Below, piece after piece: positions 1-11,200 of a stretch of 64,000 nucleotides of DNA. Under the pieces are notes generated by a model. The model ran no database searches. It worked only from the letters and a program-made list of their open reading frames with translations, and was not told the DNA's origin. Position numbers and translations under genes: made by a program. Numbering within the stretch: position 1 is the stretch's first letter; every line of letters starts with the position of its first letter. This DNA comes from Branchinecta lynchi (taxonomy: Eukaryota > Arthropoda > Branchiopoda > Anostraca > Branchinectidae): contig JAKZAP010000007.1 of assembly GCA_023053575.1 (NCBI GenBank), forward strand, positions 25,507,464 through 25,571,463, given 5' to 3'.

Positions 1-350
1 AGTGGCGATGTTGGTACAGTTCCATCTGCATTGGGGATTTTGTAGTGGTGCGCTTGGTGGTTCAGGTTGTTGGTGTTTGCTCGTATACGGTGGTAAAATG
101 CTGTCAGATGTCGGGATCGGAAAGGTGACAGGTGTGGTTCTTGATGGGGTCCCCGAATTCTGTTTGTTCTACTTCTCATTACGTCTCTGATAGGGAGTGG
201 TCTTCCGCTTTCCACCGGGTTCGACAGCGCCTTTTTGGCTGCTGTATCGACAAGTTCGTTTCCAGGAATCCCCATGTGACTTGGAATATACTGGAAAGTG
301 GGTTTGTTTCAAATAGGCGCTTATTTTCATCGCAGTCACCGATCGGAATA
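1..350 (-). mobile_element. LINE fragment: RNase H tail and C-terminal region, cut by window edge
   Basis: Read on the minus strand from about 350 down, the sequence encodes the end of an RNase H domain. The motif SHMGIPGNELVDTAAKKAL matches the late histidine motif of retroelement RNases H. It continues, apparently in frame, into a basic segment (FRSRHLTAFYHRIRANTNN) typical of the C-terminus of I/R1/LOA-type LINEs. Bases 1-180 are nearly identical to about 37370-37550, where the next segment (a CRLC...HLLFEC zinc knuckle) is visible. The fragment runs off the left edge. There is no sign of a host gene here. Confidence 0.75.
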
Positions 351-1422
351 AACTAAATCATTTGGAATGTGACCGTTGATGACTCTAGGGACAGTAAGAA
401 GACTGTAAATAGGAGAATTACGTCAAACTTGGCGAACTTTAGGTCAATCCAGTTCAGATTCTGTCAGACCAATGTGAACATAGCATGAACTTGACACTAA
501 GCATCACAGGATTACTAAATGATTTCGAAAAAAAAGTAGAATAATTGTCGAATTACATCAGCGTATATTCTGGTTATATCTAATATTTATTTTCGTTATT
601 TTTCTTTTAAAAAATAGTAATTTGAATAACTTTTCCATTCAACCTTACAGAAAAGTGAACGAACAGCACTAAATGATTGCATTCTTTTCTCGTATTATTT
701 ATACTTATTATTAATTATCTTTTATGTTCTGATCTAAAAACAAAAACATTAAATGAATTTTATTTGCTTTTTGACTTAAATTGCCGAGTCGCCTGAAATC
801 TGTCAATATTCAATTTGTGACTTTTTCCTAGTCTAAAAGACTACAAGTCAACTATATTTGACTTTGACCAACTCACTAGACATATTTTGTTACAAACAAA
901 AATGATATTCGGATTAGGTTTTTCTTTTTCATTCTCCCGTCAACCCCAAACAGTCGATCCGTCGTCTGAACAGATCAGCATTACGTGCAATTTTATGAAA
1001 ATAACCCATCAAGTAAACGTGATACAATTACAGTTTACGTTTGGTATTGCCAGGTCGCAGAGTTTATCAGAAGCATCCAGAACAAATAAGCAACAGAACC
1101 TCCGTCTCCCCATATCTGTAAGACGACCATGCAGAGTCCAATAGATTCCATATACCCTGCCCGATGCAAACAAGCGGAGGGTATGGGCTACGCTGAAGAA
1201 ATTTCGAAAGTAAATTCCAATTGGTTATCTATCATTGTGACGTCACATGTCACGCGTTGCAGAGCGGGTCAGCACGCCTGCTGCACTTTTTGCTCTGATA
1301 TGCGCAACAGCGAAAAGGGAAGCAGACGGGCATCAAAACAAAGCTCAGCAAGTACCTCTAGCTCCGCTCAGTTTTGTCGATGTATCCCTAGGCACTGCAT
1401 GGAACCAAAAATGGAGGTTCTA
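351..1422. other. AT-rich stretch, no gene recognised
   Basis: No exon, RNA gene or complete transposon was recognised. The part near 1340-1420 resembles, in opposite orientation, the sequence flanking the hAT MITE at 2265-2360 (shared 'cgctcagttttgtcg' block), so it is probably a relic of a dispersed repeat. The C-terminal HMG-CoA synthase exon was looked for here on the minus strand and not found. Confidence 0.5.
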
Positions 1423-1779
1423 CACTGTCAGGAGTTTCATAACAGATAACGCGAGGATGCGAGGTTTCAACAGATAATGCGTAACAGATAACACTTCGGA
1501 TGTTATCTGTTGTGTTTGAAAACGTCGTGCATGAAATATTGTGCCGAACAAGCTTTGTTAGGAAGAGCCTAAAAAGCATCTACTGACTTTTTCCTTATCG
1601 TCATGATGTCGGAAAACTCGCTGATACTTTTTGGCGGTTTTTAGGTTCTTCCTGATGGTAACAGTTATTATGCATAACATTTTGAAACACAACAGATAGC
1701 ATCCGAAGTGTTATCTGTTACGCATTATATGCTGAAACCGCACATCCTCGTGTTATCTCTTATGAAACTTCTGACAGTG
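1423..1779. repeat. Foldback MITE with about 105-bp arms
   Basis: The left arm (1423-1525) is mirrored by 1675-1779 with few mismatches. The ends read CACTGTCAG and CTGACAGTG. Inner blocks repeat 'cataacagataac' and 'atgcgtaacagataacac' on both arms. The spacer is about 150 bp. Left flank is TA, but the right flank is not a clean match, so the superfamily is unassigned. Confidence 0.75.
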
Positions 1780-1933
1780 TGTTGGATTATTTTTTCTTTG
1801 TAACATAAATATTGATTACGACTGGAAAACCCTCTTGGTTTAGTTTTAGGGTAAAACTTATATTGTGTATTTTATAAGTTGATTCGTGCTTTGCGTCTAT
1901 TTTGACGGGGTGACTGCGTATTCTAGCAACAGC

Positions 1934-1965
1934 CTGACGAGGACCCTAGCTACGAAGGACCGAAA
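1934..1965 (+). ncRNA. Hammerhead-ribozyme-like core, copy 1
   Basis: The pattern is CTGACGA, a 21-nt imperfect hairpin starting GG and ending CC, then GAAA. The G10.1-C11.1 pair expected of a hammerhead is present. It continues into 'tgtcgctc' and later 'agctgac', as in the other copies of this repeat family. Part of a dispersed element; self-cleavage is not shown. Confidence 0.45.
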
Positions 1966-2028
1966 TGTCGCTCAAACATTTTTTAGCTGACTGGCTCGTT
2001 TAGCTCCAATCGAATATAGCTTTCCTAC

Positions 2029-2249
2029 CTTTATGGCAGTTATCCTCCCGCAGCTGCAGTGTTGCCACGAAGTCAGCGGGGGAAACTTTTGTTCTGGCGT
2101 CTAATTCTTGCCTAACTCCGCCCAGGATCTCGAGCATGCTGTCCAGTCCTGGGCCACCTCTGATCTTTATTGAGTACAAAGTGGCAGCTAAGCCTGACCC
2201 GTACGAGAATAAAGCAAGTTTCTTGTCGACCAATTCGGCGGCAGGGCGA
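2029..2249 (-). CDS. HMGCS1: HMG-CoA synthase exon 7 (last exon in window)
   Basis: Enters in phase 2 after 'tttttcag' and leaves in phase 1 at AAAG|GTAGGA. It encodes [20 protein letters not shown] followed by [10 protein letters not shown] and ends at LREDNCHK. The [13 protein letters not shown] block is a hallmark of eukaryotic HMG-CoA synthases. Reading past the donor hits a stop within about ten codons, which supports the donor choice. Confidence 0.93.
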
Positions 2250-5200
2250 CTGAAAAACGAAAACAATTAGTCTTTTAAAGAACAAATAATCAGATAGAAC
2301 TTCTGTCTTTAGTCGCATGCAGCGACTATGAAAACCCCGACAAAACTGAGCGGACCTAGAGGCAGGGTTGCCACAAAAAAAAAAAAAATAGTGAGTGGCT
2401 TTTGATCGAAAACAGAGAGTGAGTTGGGCGAGAAATTGTATTTTCATGAAAAAATTAAATGGCCACTTTAGACTCCTTGGTTTTGTTTTCATGAAGAAAA
2501 AAAACATGAAATTCTCGGAATCACTGCTCGAAAATGACACATCTGGATGATCTCTGAAATAGAGTGAATTTTATATCCTTCGTAGGACAAGTGTGACAAA
2601 AACAAAATAGAGTGACAATTCACACTATCGTGCGAGATGTGGCAACCCTGCCTAGAGGTATTTACTCTAGCTTTGGTGAGGTGGGCTGGCAGGAGGCGTA
2701 CTCCACGCAACCCGCTCTGGAGCGCCTCCACAGTTCCAATCAGCTTTGACTGCTACTTTTCCTCACCAGCGACTTTAACAAGCGATTTAGCTATTTGTAG
2801 AAGTAAGGAAACTTGATCTGGCGCGAAGCTAGTAACCTCCGCTCCTTTGTAGCGTACACATTGTTTCCCCTATTCGCAGAATTCTGCGATTTGTCACAGG
2901 TTTTTTACTTCTCCCCAGAATCACAGCTGTGAAAAATTTGTCACAGGAAATCGCACTTACGCCAAAAATGTAGCAAATCCTGAGATCAGAGCATTTTGAC
3001 CAATTTTAGGCAACTTTCGGAAAATGAATTTATTTGTTGTACGAGTATTAACTCCACTGAAAGAGCAATCGGAACTTGGAACCTTATATAGAATTTGAGT
3101 TTTTCGTTGAAACTGAACGTATGAGGCCAGAATGTCACAGATTTTTCCGGCCAAATGTCACAGGTTCTGTCAGGTAAAAGTGGCAACACTGAGTGGACGG
3201 GGAAATATTCGACTCCGCATAGTCATATTGCAGAGTCAGAGAGACGGAAGTTCTGTCAGATTAGTTGTTCTTTGTCTTATTAAGAAAAGCCCTTTCCATA
3301 ATCTCTGAGCAGGTAGAAGAACAGATTCGCACCATGGTACCGTACTACGGGGTTTGAGAACTCGAGGGGGTAGCAGCATCTTTTTTGTGCCTGACATGTC
3401 CCGATGAAAAATTTATCTCAAAATAGTAGTACTGAGCTCTACGAAAAGGTAGCATGCAGTACTAACTGATGCTACTACATGCTTCTACTTCAAGGCTACC
3501 GTTTTACTGCATACTACTGCATGCTACTATTAGCATGACTGGATGCTACTATGGCAAGACAGAATGCTACTGGATACTTGCTTAAGATTGGACCAGTCTA
3601 AGGCACTTTAAATGATACTATTTCTTTGCTATTACAATAGTATTACATGCAACTTTTTCGTACAACTATCACACAACTACGCAAGCTACAAATTTTTCAT
3701 CGGGGTGCCATGTAGCGTACAAATAACTAACCTGGTTAACAGGGCAACCAAACAACCATAGAGGGAGGCAGTGTACATATTTCCATTGTTTGTTGAGATG
3801 TGGAGGGAAGGCTGGACCTTTGATTCGTAGTCAGCTTTGCTTACGCCCATAAAGGCCTGCTCGACCTCTCGATCGAAATACGTATCCTCTGGCTTAACGG
3901 TTCTGAAAAGGAAAATTAATATAAATAACTGAAAAGCTTCGAAAACATGTCGTTCAGATCGAGACTCTCTAATCAGACTACCTGGACATGTCTATCGTCT
4001 AGAGCTGTGGTTCCCAACCGATGGTACGCGTATCCAAGGGGGTGCGCGAGACGATTGCAAGGGGTACGCGAAGGTACCATCATCGGTTTAGTCTGTAGCT
4101 TCAAAATCTCACCTCACTGATTTTGATTGCTGAAAGCCTGATATTACCAGCGGAGGCACCACTAGCCAAAATGGTTTTTTGGGGGGCAAGGTATTTTTAC
4201 TGACTTGTTGGTAATTTTTACCGACTGTTAAAAAAAACAGAACTGTTTCTATACGAAAATTCGTGGCGCTTCGCACCGACTCGTTTCTTTTTAACCGTCT
4301 GAAAGACCCTTTGGTGCGAGGGTGGTTCCCAACCCGTGACGGCTCTGAGTACAAGCCCTAGTGAAAGTCAATCAAATAATAGTGATTCCAAAACAGCTAG
4401 CCTACTGCCGTAAAATCTGTTCCTGTGTCAAAGATGATGATGATTTTATTAACGCACTTAAGGAGAGGAAATAGTGCAGTATAGAAATACTGTTTCAAGA
4501 AGGATCGAAGACATTGCAAGTGATATTGTCATTCAGGTTGCGAATTAAGTTAACGAAAATGTTTGCAAATGGGGGTACGCAACCTTTTCGAACCTTGATT
4601 ACGGGTATGGGGTACAGAAAAGGTTGGGAACCATTGGTCGAGAGCATACAGGTCACAACTTTCACTACAGTAACTACTTGGGGACTGGTACCATTTTCGC
4701 AAACATCGATCGGTCGATACGACTGTTGAAAGGGGTGCGTATAATTCTGCTAAACCGTCTGCCATTCTCCAGCGCAGACGCGAACACACCGACAATACGA
4801 TAGTAATAAAAAAAAATGCTAAAGCTAAAACGGATGCCTTGTTTTTTTAAAATGTAAAAAATACGCGTTCCTGTCTTGTATCGTTTTTTTGCGGTAAAGG
4901 ATACGGAAATCTCAATACTTCTAAGCGTCGTTACAATAGGCATATACCGTCCAGGCTAAATTTCGCAGTAGCTATGCCGCACATACTAGCGCTGTCGTCA
5001 TTCTGGTCACTACTGACTACGGAAGATAAGACATGCATTCGTTCCACATTTTTTCGGTATTGCAAATATCTTCTACGACTACTTCCGTGGGCCCATAACT
5101 CAAGATTGTCGGCAAAGTATAATGTCACCGATCCATTTATTGTAGTATCAGAGCGAATTGCACGTTTTATTCGTTCGCTTGATGCTAGCCACACTTTGCA

Positions 5201-8200
5201 TAGGGCTATGTTGCCCCGTGTGTAAATAAGAGTATCAAAATCTATGTGTTACATGTTTTTCATACTTCATTTGTGACTCTTGTCTTAAAAATGGGTAGTA
5301 AATTTCATTCATTCATTCATTCAATGACTATTTCTAGTTCTCTATTTCGCATAAGGCCCGCTCTTAACCCGTCGATAAGACGTGATAGATAATTGAGTAC
5401 ACTGGTCCTTATCCTGTATTGGGGACCATCTTCGCTTGACCGTCACATTTATCCGACGGTGTATTTTATTAGTTTTCCAAGTTCTTCGCCCACTTGCTGT
5501 CGGGTACTCTTCGTATCTCTCACGCTGCTTGAGCCTCGTATTTCTGGTTCGACGACAAGCTTCTCACAGCAAAATGCGAACACTGGCCTCGCCCACGTGA
5601 AATTTTTTTTATCAGGTTTTGACGGGAATACATCCTTCGCAACATAGTCCCCAAGGATGTAGTCCCCTCTTCTCTCTTCCACAAATAAAGAGATCAGCTG
5701 GAGTAACATGCAGAGAGGTGGGCAAGAAAGCCGTTCTCCTAGACACTTATCTGTTTCCCTACGACCATCTAAGACACAGTTCCCCTTGTTTCTTCCACAA
5801 AGAGAGACATCAGCTGTAGTGCCGTGCATAGAGGTGGGGAAGAACGCCGCTCTCCTAGAAACTCCGTTTCCCTACGACGATTTGACACGTACCTAATTTG
5901 TTTATCAGGTGGCATACTACACTGTAAGAGTTCCTAAGAGTTAGGATTAAAGTTAACTGCAGTATTTGCTAATGGGATTAATCTCATCTCTACTGGGATA
6001 AGATTAATCCGAATTAGAGATAGTCTTATCTCAGAAGAGACAAGATCAATCCCAGTAGCAAATACTGCAAGATTTGTTTTTACAGTGTATCAAGTCAAAG
6101 GACGTAGCCCCAGAAAGATGGAGTAACATGTAGCTTAGTACGAGGCGGGGAAGAAAGCAGTTCTCCTAGCCGCTATTCCGTTTCCTTAGGAAGATTTGAG
6201 ACTTACCTAAATTTCTCCAAGCCTGGATATTTCGCGGAAACTTCGGACTCTGGAAGTCGCAGCAGATCGTTGAAGAAAAGACGAGCAAATGACTTCTGGA
6301 CTAACTTGCAGTAAGGGGCATGGAAACAGACGGCATCAAAATCATGGACGGAGACTTTGTCGTTCTTACCAGCTACAATAAAGATGGAGTTCAATTTATT
6401 AAGCTAAATCCTCTGTACAGGTTTATTGGTGGGGGCGTAAACTTTCAGCGGGTTTCCTGGAGCATAATCTAGTATCTGATAGTGTTAAACACAAAAACCC
6501 ACAAGTTCGTATTAACTTCAGTTGCTTTGAGCCAGAAGAGGACCCTTCCCAAGAAGGGACGAAATATAGCTATAATAAATTTCAGCTGACGTATCCGTTT
6601 TGCACTATCAAATATAGTTCGCATCAGGTTGGGATGAACGAATATTCATAATCTATTAAGTAAGCAATTAGCTCAAGCACTGCTCTTACTAGAAATGCTG
6701 TTTCCAAGAGGCGATGGCTTAGTTATATCGTCTTCCATAAATTTCCTTTCCAGGTGAATATTAATGATTTTCTAGCAGGAAATTAGCGATTTTCTTATTT
6801 GTTATCTTATTTTCTTATTAGCGCTTTTCAACTCTACAGAGCATTCTTTCTCTCCGACGCGGCTGTTGGACGCAAAATACTCATTTAACACTATGTGGTT
6901 AAAAGTGGGAAAACCGAGTATAAAGATATGCCAGATGTTCTACCATGTCAAAACAGCACTATGAAGCTGCTCATGTCCTTGTGTTTAGAGAGTTGTCGGT
7001 GAACCTTGAAGCTTTGGCGAAGTATGCGTTGCGTAAAAGGCAAAACTCGGCTAGGACGAAAAAGCGCAAAAGATTTGTCGGCGGAAACTGGGGATTTCAG
7101 ACTCTTATAATTCCATATGTGCGCTAGGGATAATACAAAAGGCAGAATAAGCAAGAGGGGTGCTTTAAGAAGACAGAAACAATGTTTATAAATATAAGGT
7201 TTGAAGCCAAGCTGACCATTCATTACGAAAGACAACATATGCTTCCAGACAACATAATGCGGCTTTCACACTGAGAACGCAAAAAGCTTGCGTTGCGTTT
7301 GCGTAGAGTCAGCGTTGCGTCTGTCTTGCGTCGGACCTTTCACACCGTGAAGGCTTGTGCATTGCGCTTTCAGAAAATGGCTAGTTCTGATGAAGACTTA
7401 AAATGATGACTGGACTGAAAATGGAGCCTATAGGCAAATTTAGACAGTTTGTAGAATGTTTATAAGTAATTTTGTATTATTACTATTTGCTACTTGAAGG
7501 AGACAAGGTCCAATTAAATGTAATGTGATACAAAGTAGGGTCAAATTACCAGTCATGCTCTTGCTAAACTCCTTGTTGATGATTTAACAAATTGATAACC
7601 ATGTATTATTAATGAAAGTCATGTTGTGATAGTCATGGACCTTTTTATCACATAGTCCAGGTCTAGTTCTACCAGTTTTTTCTTCAAAAACTTCCATTTC
7701 AATGAAAAACAAATTGAAAAATCTGATGCGTACTCGTCGGACGCAACGTAAAAATAGAGCTCAGTTCTATTCTTGCGTTGTGTCAATATTTTAAGCGCAA
7801 GCTCCGCGTTGCGTCGTCGCAAGCGCAACGCAAGGCTTGCGTAACTCAGTGTGAAAGGCAAACGCGTCAATGTGAAAGCAGCTTAAGGCTTGGACCCACA
7901 AAACACGGATTCGCAACTGCTTGGCAAATTCGGCGTCGCTAGCGGAACAATTCCGCTGCGCCATTTCAGCTCAAAGTCGATTTTTTTTTTTTTCGCGTCA
8001 CATCGCGGAAAAGATTCATACTCTGTGGGTACCAAACTTAAAAATAATCCCCTCCCTACAAACTTCTTTGGCCTTTGCGTAGTGTTATTTCATATCTGAG
8101 GTTTCTCAGAAACCCCTATATCCGGCCTCACGACGAAACAGTGACAATAGTTTGGTATTTGTAGATACCATACCATGGTATCTGATACCACAGTGTAAAG

Positions 8201-11200
8201 TCAAAACTACGATGATATCTGATACTACGGTCAAAAAGTGTTAGTTACCGTGGTATCTGATATTTACATACCACGGTCCCAACCAGAGACAAAATCAGAC
8301 TTTCCATGCTTCACAAAAGGGCCGCACTCATAGCGCTGCCCACTACGCTTGCAGCATTTAAAGCGAGAGGAGCTTCCGGGTTTAAAATTTTCTAGTAAAG
8401 GTAAGACGCGATCTGCACACATCAAGGAAACAGTGGAGGTTTTATGTGTTCAGAATATGAAGTTATTGAAGCCAGCGCTGGTGCACGACTGGTTGAGTTT
8501 CAGTAGGGACGTTCTCTATCGCTAGTAGTGCTAGTATCGCTGGTGTTTGAGTGTGTGTCACTTTTTCCAAGTCTTGGCGCTACTCCCTAGCGTTGTTTTG
8601 CTCTGGTCCCGACTGATGTGGTATCTCTAAAAGTCATCTCACTTTCATCATTACCAATACAAGTTTGTGGCAATTGTGATGTGAGTGAACTCGTTTTTCT
8701 TTTCGGATGACTTCTAAAAGCAAAATTCGGCAATTGCCGTTTTTGCAAAGCAACCGCAGTATTAGATACCAAGTTGACTGCAAATACGACAAAACACAGA
8801 TCCAGTTACCCTGGTATCAGATACCATGGAAACTGCAAAAACGCAACTAATGAGCGAATAGAGCTTCCAGCAAACTGTATTCTTTTGGTTATTACTTCTG
8901 GCCCTGTTAGGTTAAAAGTGGTCATTTCGGATTCAAAAGTGGAACTGTCTGCCTTAAAAGCTACTTATTATACATTCTCTAAATTCCTTCTTGGTTTCCC
9001 TATTTCTGCGAGTAACTCTTTCCTAACTTATAATTTTAAAGTGAAGGATCCTTGAAAAGTTTAAATAGAATCCGAAACTTTCATAAAAAGGCTGACAACA
9101 TTCTTCTTCATCATAACCTTTTTCCTTAAAAAAAAGCGCCATGATTAGTTTGCTTATTTTGAACTTTGTTTTTTCCATTGTATTTCGCTGTAGATTTAGT
9201 AGGCTAATTTATCTTTAACAGTCAGCTGTTTTTTAGTATGTAAGTGTGTGTGAGAGTTTGACTGACATGTCGCTGTTTCTTTTTATACACTACTCTTCAA
9301 TTTGGAGGATTAATATAAAGAGGCGTTGTATCTAATCACTTAAGCCACTTTTAAAGGACACCTGAACAATGAAACCATACTTGAACACACCATGGAGAAT
9401 ACATTTACAGGCATGGCCACAGAGGGCATTCTTCTCCTGAGCGTGACGTTTTCAAAATAGGGATGTTCGTTTGGAGGTTTGCAAATGCAGACTCCAAGAC
9501 AAAAATCGCAATTCAAATATTTTTCCTGAATAGCTCATATAATTACTCGCTAGCGTCGGATCGTCACACACAATTCTTAACACGGCTAAAACTTAATAAT
9601 CACTTCTCAATAATTACCTTAAAATATTTCTATGTATATACAATTAATAAGGAATATATCACGGTTCAGAATTAAAATAATTTACGAAATATGGTACAAA
9701 TGACGAAAGATACCGTCCAGTAGAGTGGATTTCGGGGCGAACAAGTCTGGTACAATTACGGGTTGCAGCGCGAAGCCTTGTTTCAAGTCGAGTTTGATTT
9801 GGGGCCTCGTAATCCGGTAGGAGAGGTTCATTCAAATCTTGTACAGCGCTGGCCGGATCGTATTGGAATTTCTTCTAGATATACGTTTGGGCTTAACTGG
9901 TTAAACAAGAGCTGCAAGCTCATATGGCACTTGTAAGGCTGGGTCAGAGGATGAAAGTAGGAATTCTTCAGTTCGTGGGTTTGTTGTGATTATTTTTAAG
10001 CAAAATCCTTGAGATAATGGGTCCTTGGAAATCACGAGAACATATAGTTTGGTAATACATTTGGCTGTGATGATACGCACTTTTGGGGCGCTAGAAATTC
10101 ATCTGTAATCAAAACTTTTGAAGCAAAAATGATGATGAGCTCATCGGGATAACGAAATGTATATTTTAATCAAAAGTATCATTTGTAAGCAAAACTCATG
10201 AGGCAAAAATATTCTAATCATGTCAAGTCTCTAATGATCAAGTTTCATGGTCCTAGCACATCTGGAAGTACTTTAACTGGTGATCACCGGAATTCCGAAC
10301 TCCCCTTCCTCCCCCCACAGTGCTCGAACCCGATCCAGTTCTGTCACTGATGAATCTAGGGCTTGTGCTTGTTCTTCCCACCAAGTTTCATCCCAATCGC
10401 TCCACTCTTAGCGTGTCACAAGATTTACGGCTCCCCCTCTGACCCCCCCACCACAATAATCGGATCCGGTTCGGACTTCACATGGGACATGCGAGACAAG
10501 AGTTCTTTCCTAATATCAAGTTTCATTAAGATCTGATCACCCGTTCCAAAGTTATACGTACCTCTAGATTCCGGATTCCCCTACCCTCCACGGTGGTCGG
10601 CTCGGGGAAGTGACTATTTCCAAGTTAGTTCGGTCGGGTCCCTGGTACGCTTGCCAAGTTTCACTGTTCCAGCCCACCTAGAAGTAACTTAAACTCCGTA
10701 TCACCGGAATTCCGCCCCCCCCCCCTCCAACTCCCACCACAGTGCACGAATCCCGTCCGCTTCTGCCAATGATGTACCTAGGGCTTGTGCTTGTTCCTCT
10801 CACCAAGTTTCATCCCGATCCCTCCACTCTAAGCTTGTCATATGATTTCCGGTCCCCCCCTGCGCCCCCCCCCCCCTCCCACATTCATCGGATTCAGTCC
10901 GGACTTGAAATGGAACATCTGAGCCATGACGTCTCTCCAAATTTTAACTTTCATTAAGATCCGATAACCCGTTCGAAAGTTATGCTTGCCACTAAATTCC
11001 GGATTCCGGCTACCCTCCCTCCCCCCACGATGGTCGGATCGGGCAAGTGACTATTTCCAACTTAGTTTGGTCGGGTCCCTAATATGCCTGCCAAGTTTCA
11101 TCGTCCTAGCATATCTGGAAGTACCATAACTCGCACGACTCATCGACCGACCGACAGACCGACGGAAAAGTGATCGGTATACGGCACTTGGCCGGAAGGC

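Noticed and set aside
1..2000. C-terminal exon of HMG-CoA synthase
   Set aside because: The expected block after LRED (a VNYxPQGS...GTWYL-like segment) was searched for on the minus strand and is absent; it must lie beyond the left edge.
4109..4354. Open frame on the minus strand within the 4-kb region
   Set aside because: It falls inside a hAT-type element with inverted ends and 8-bp flanks and has no domain resemblance.
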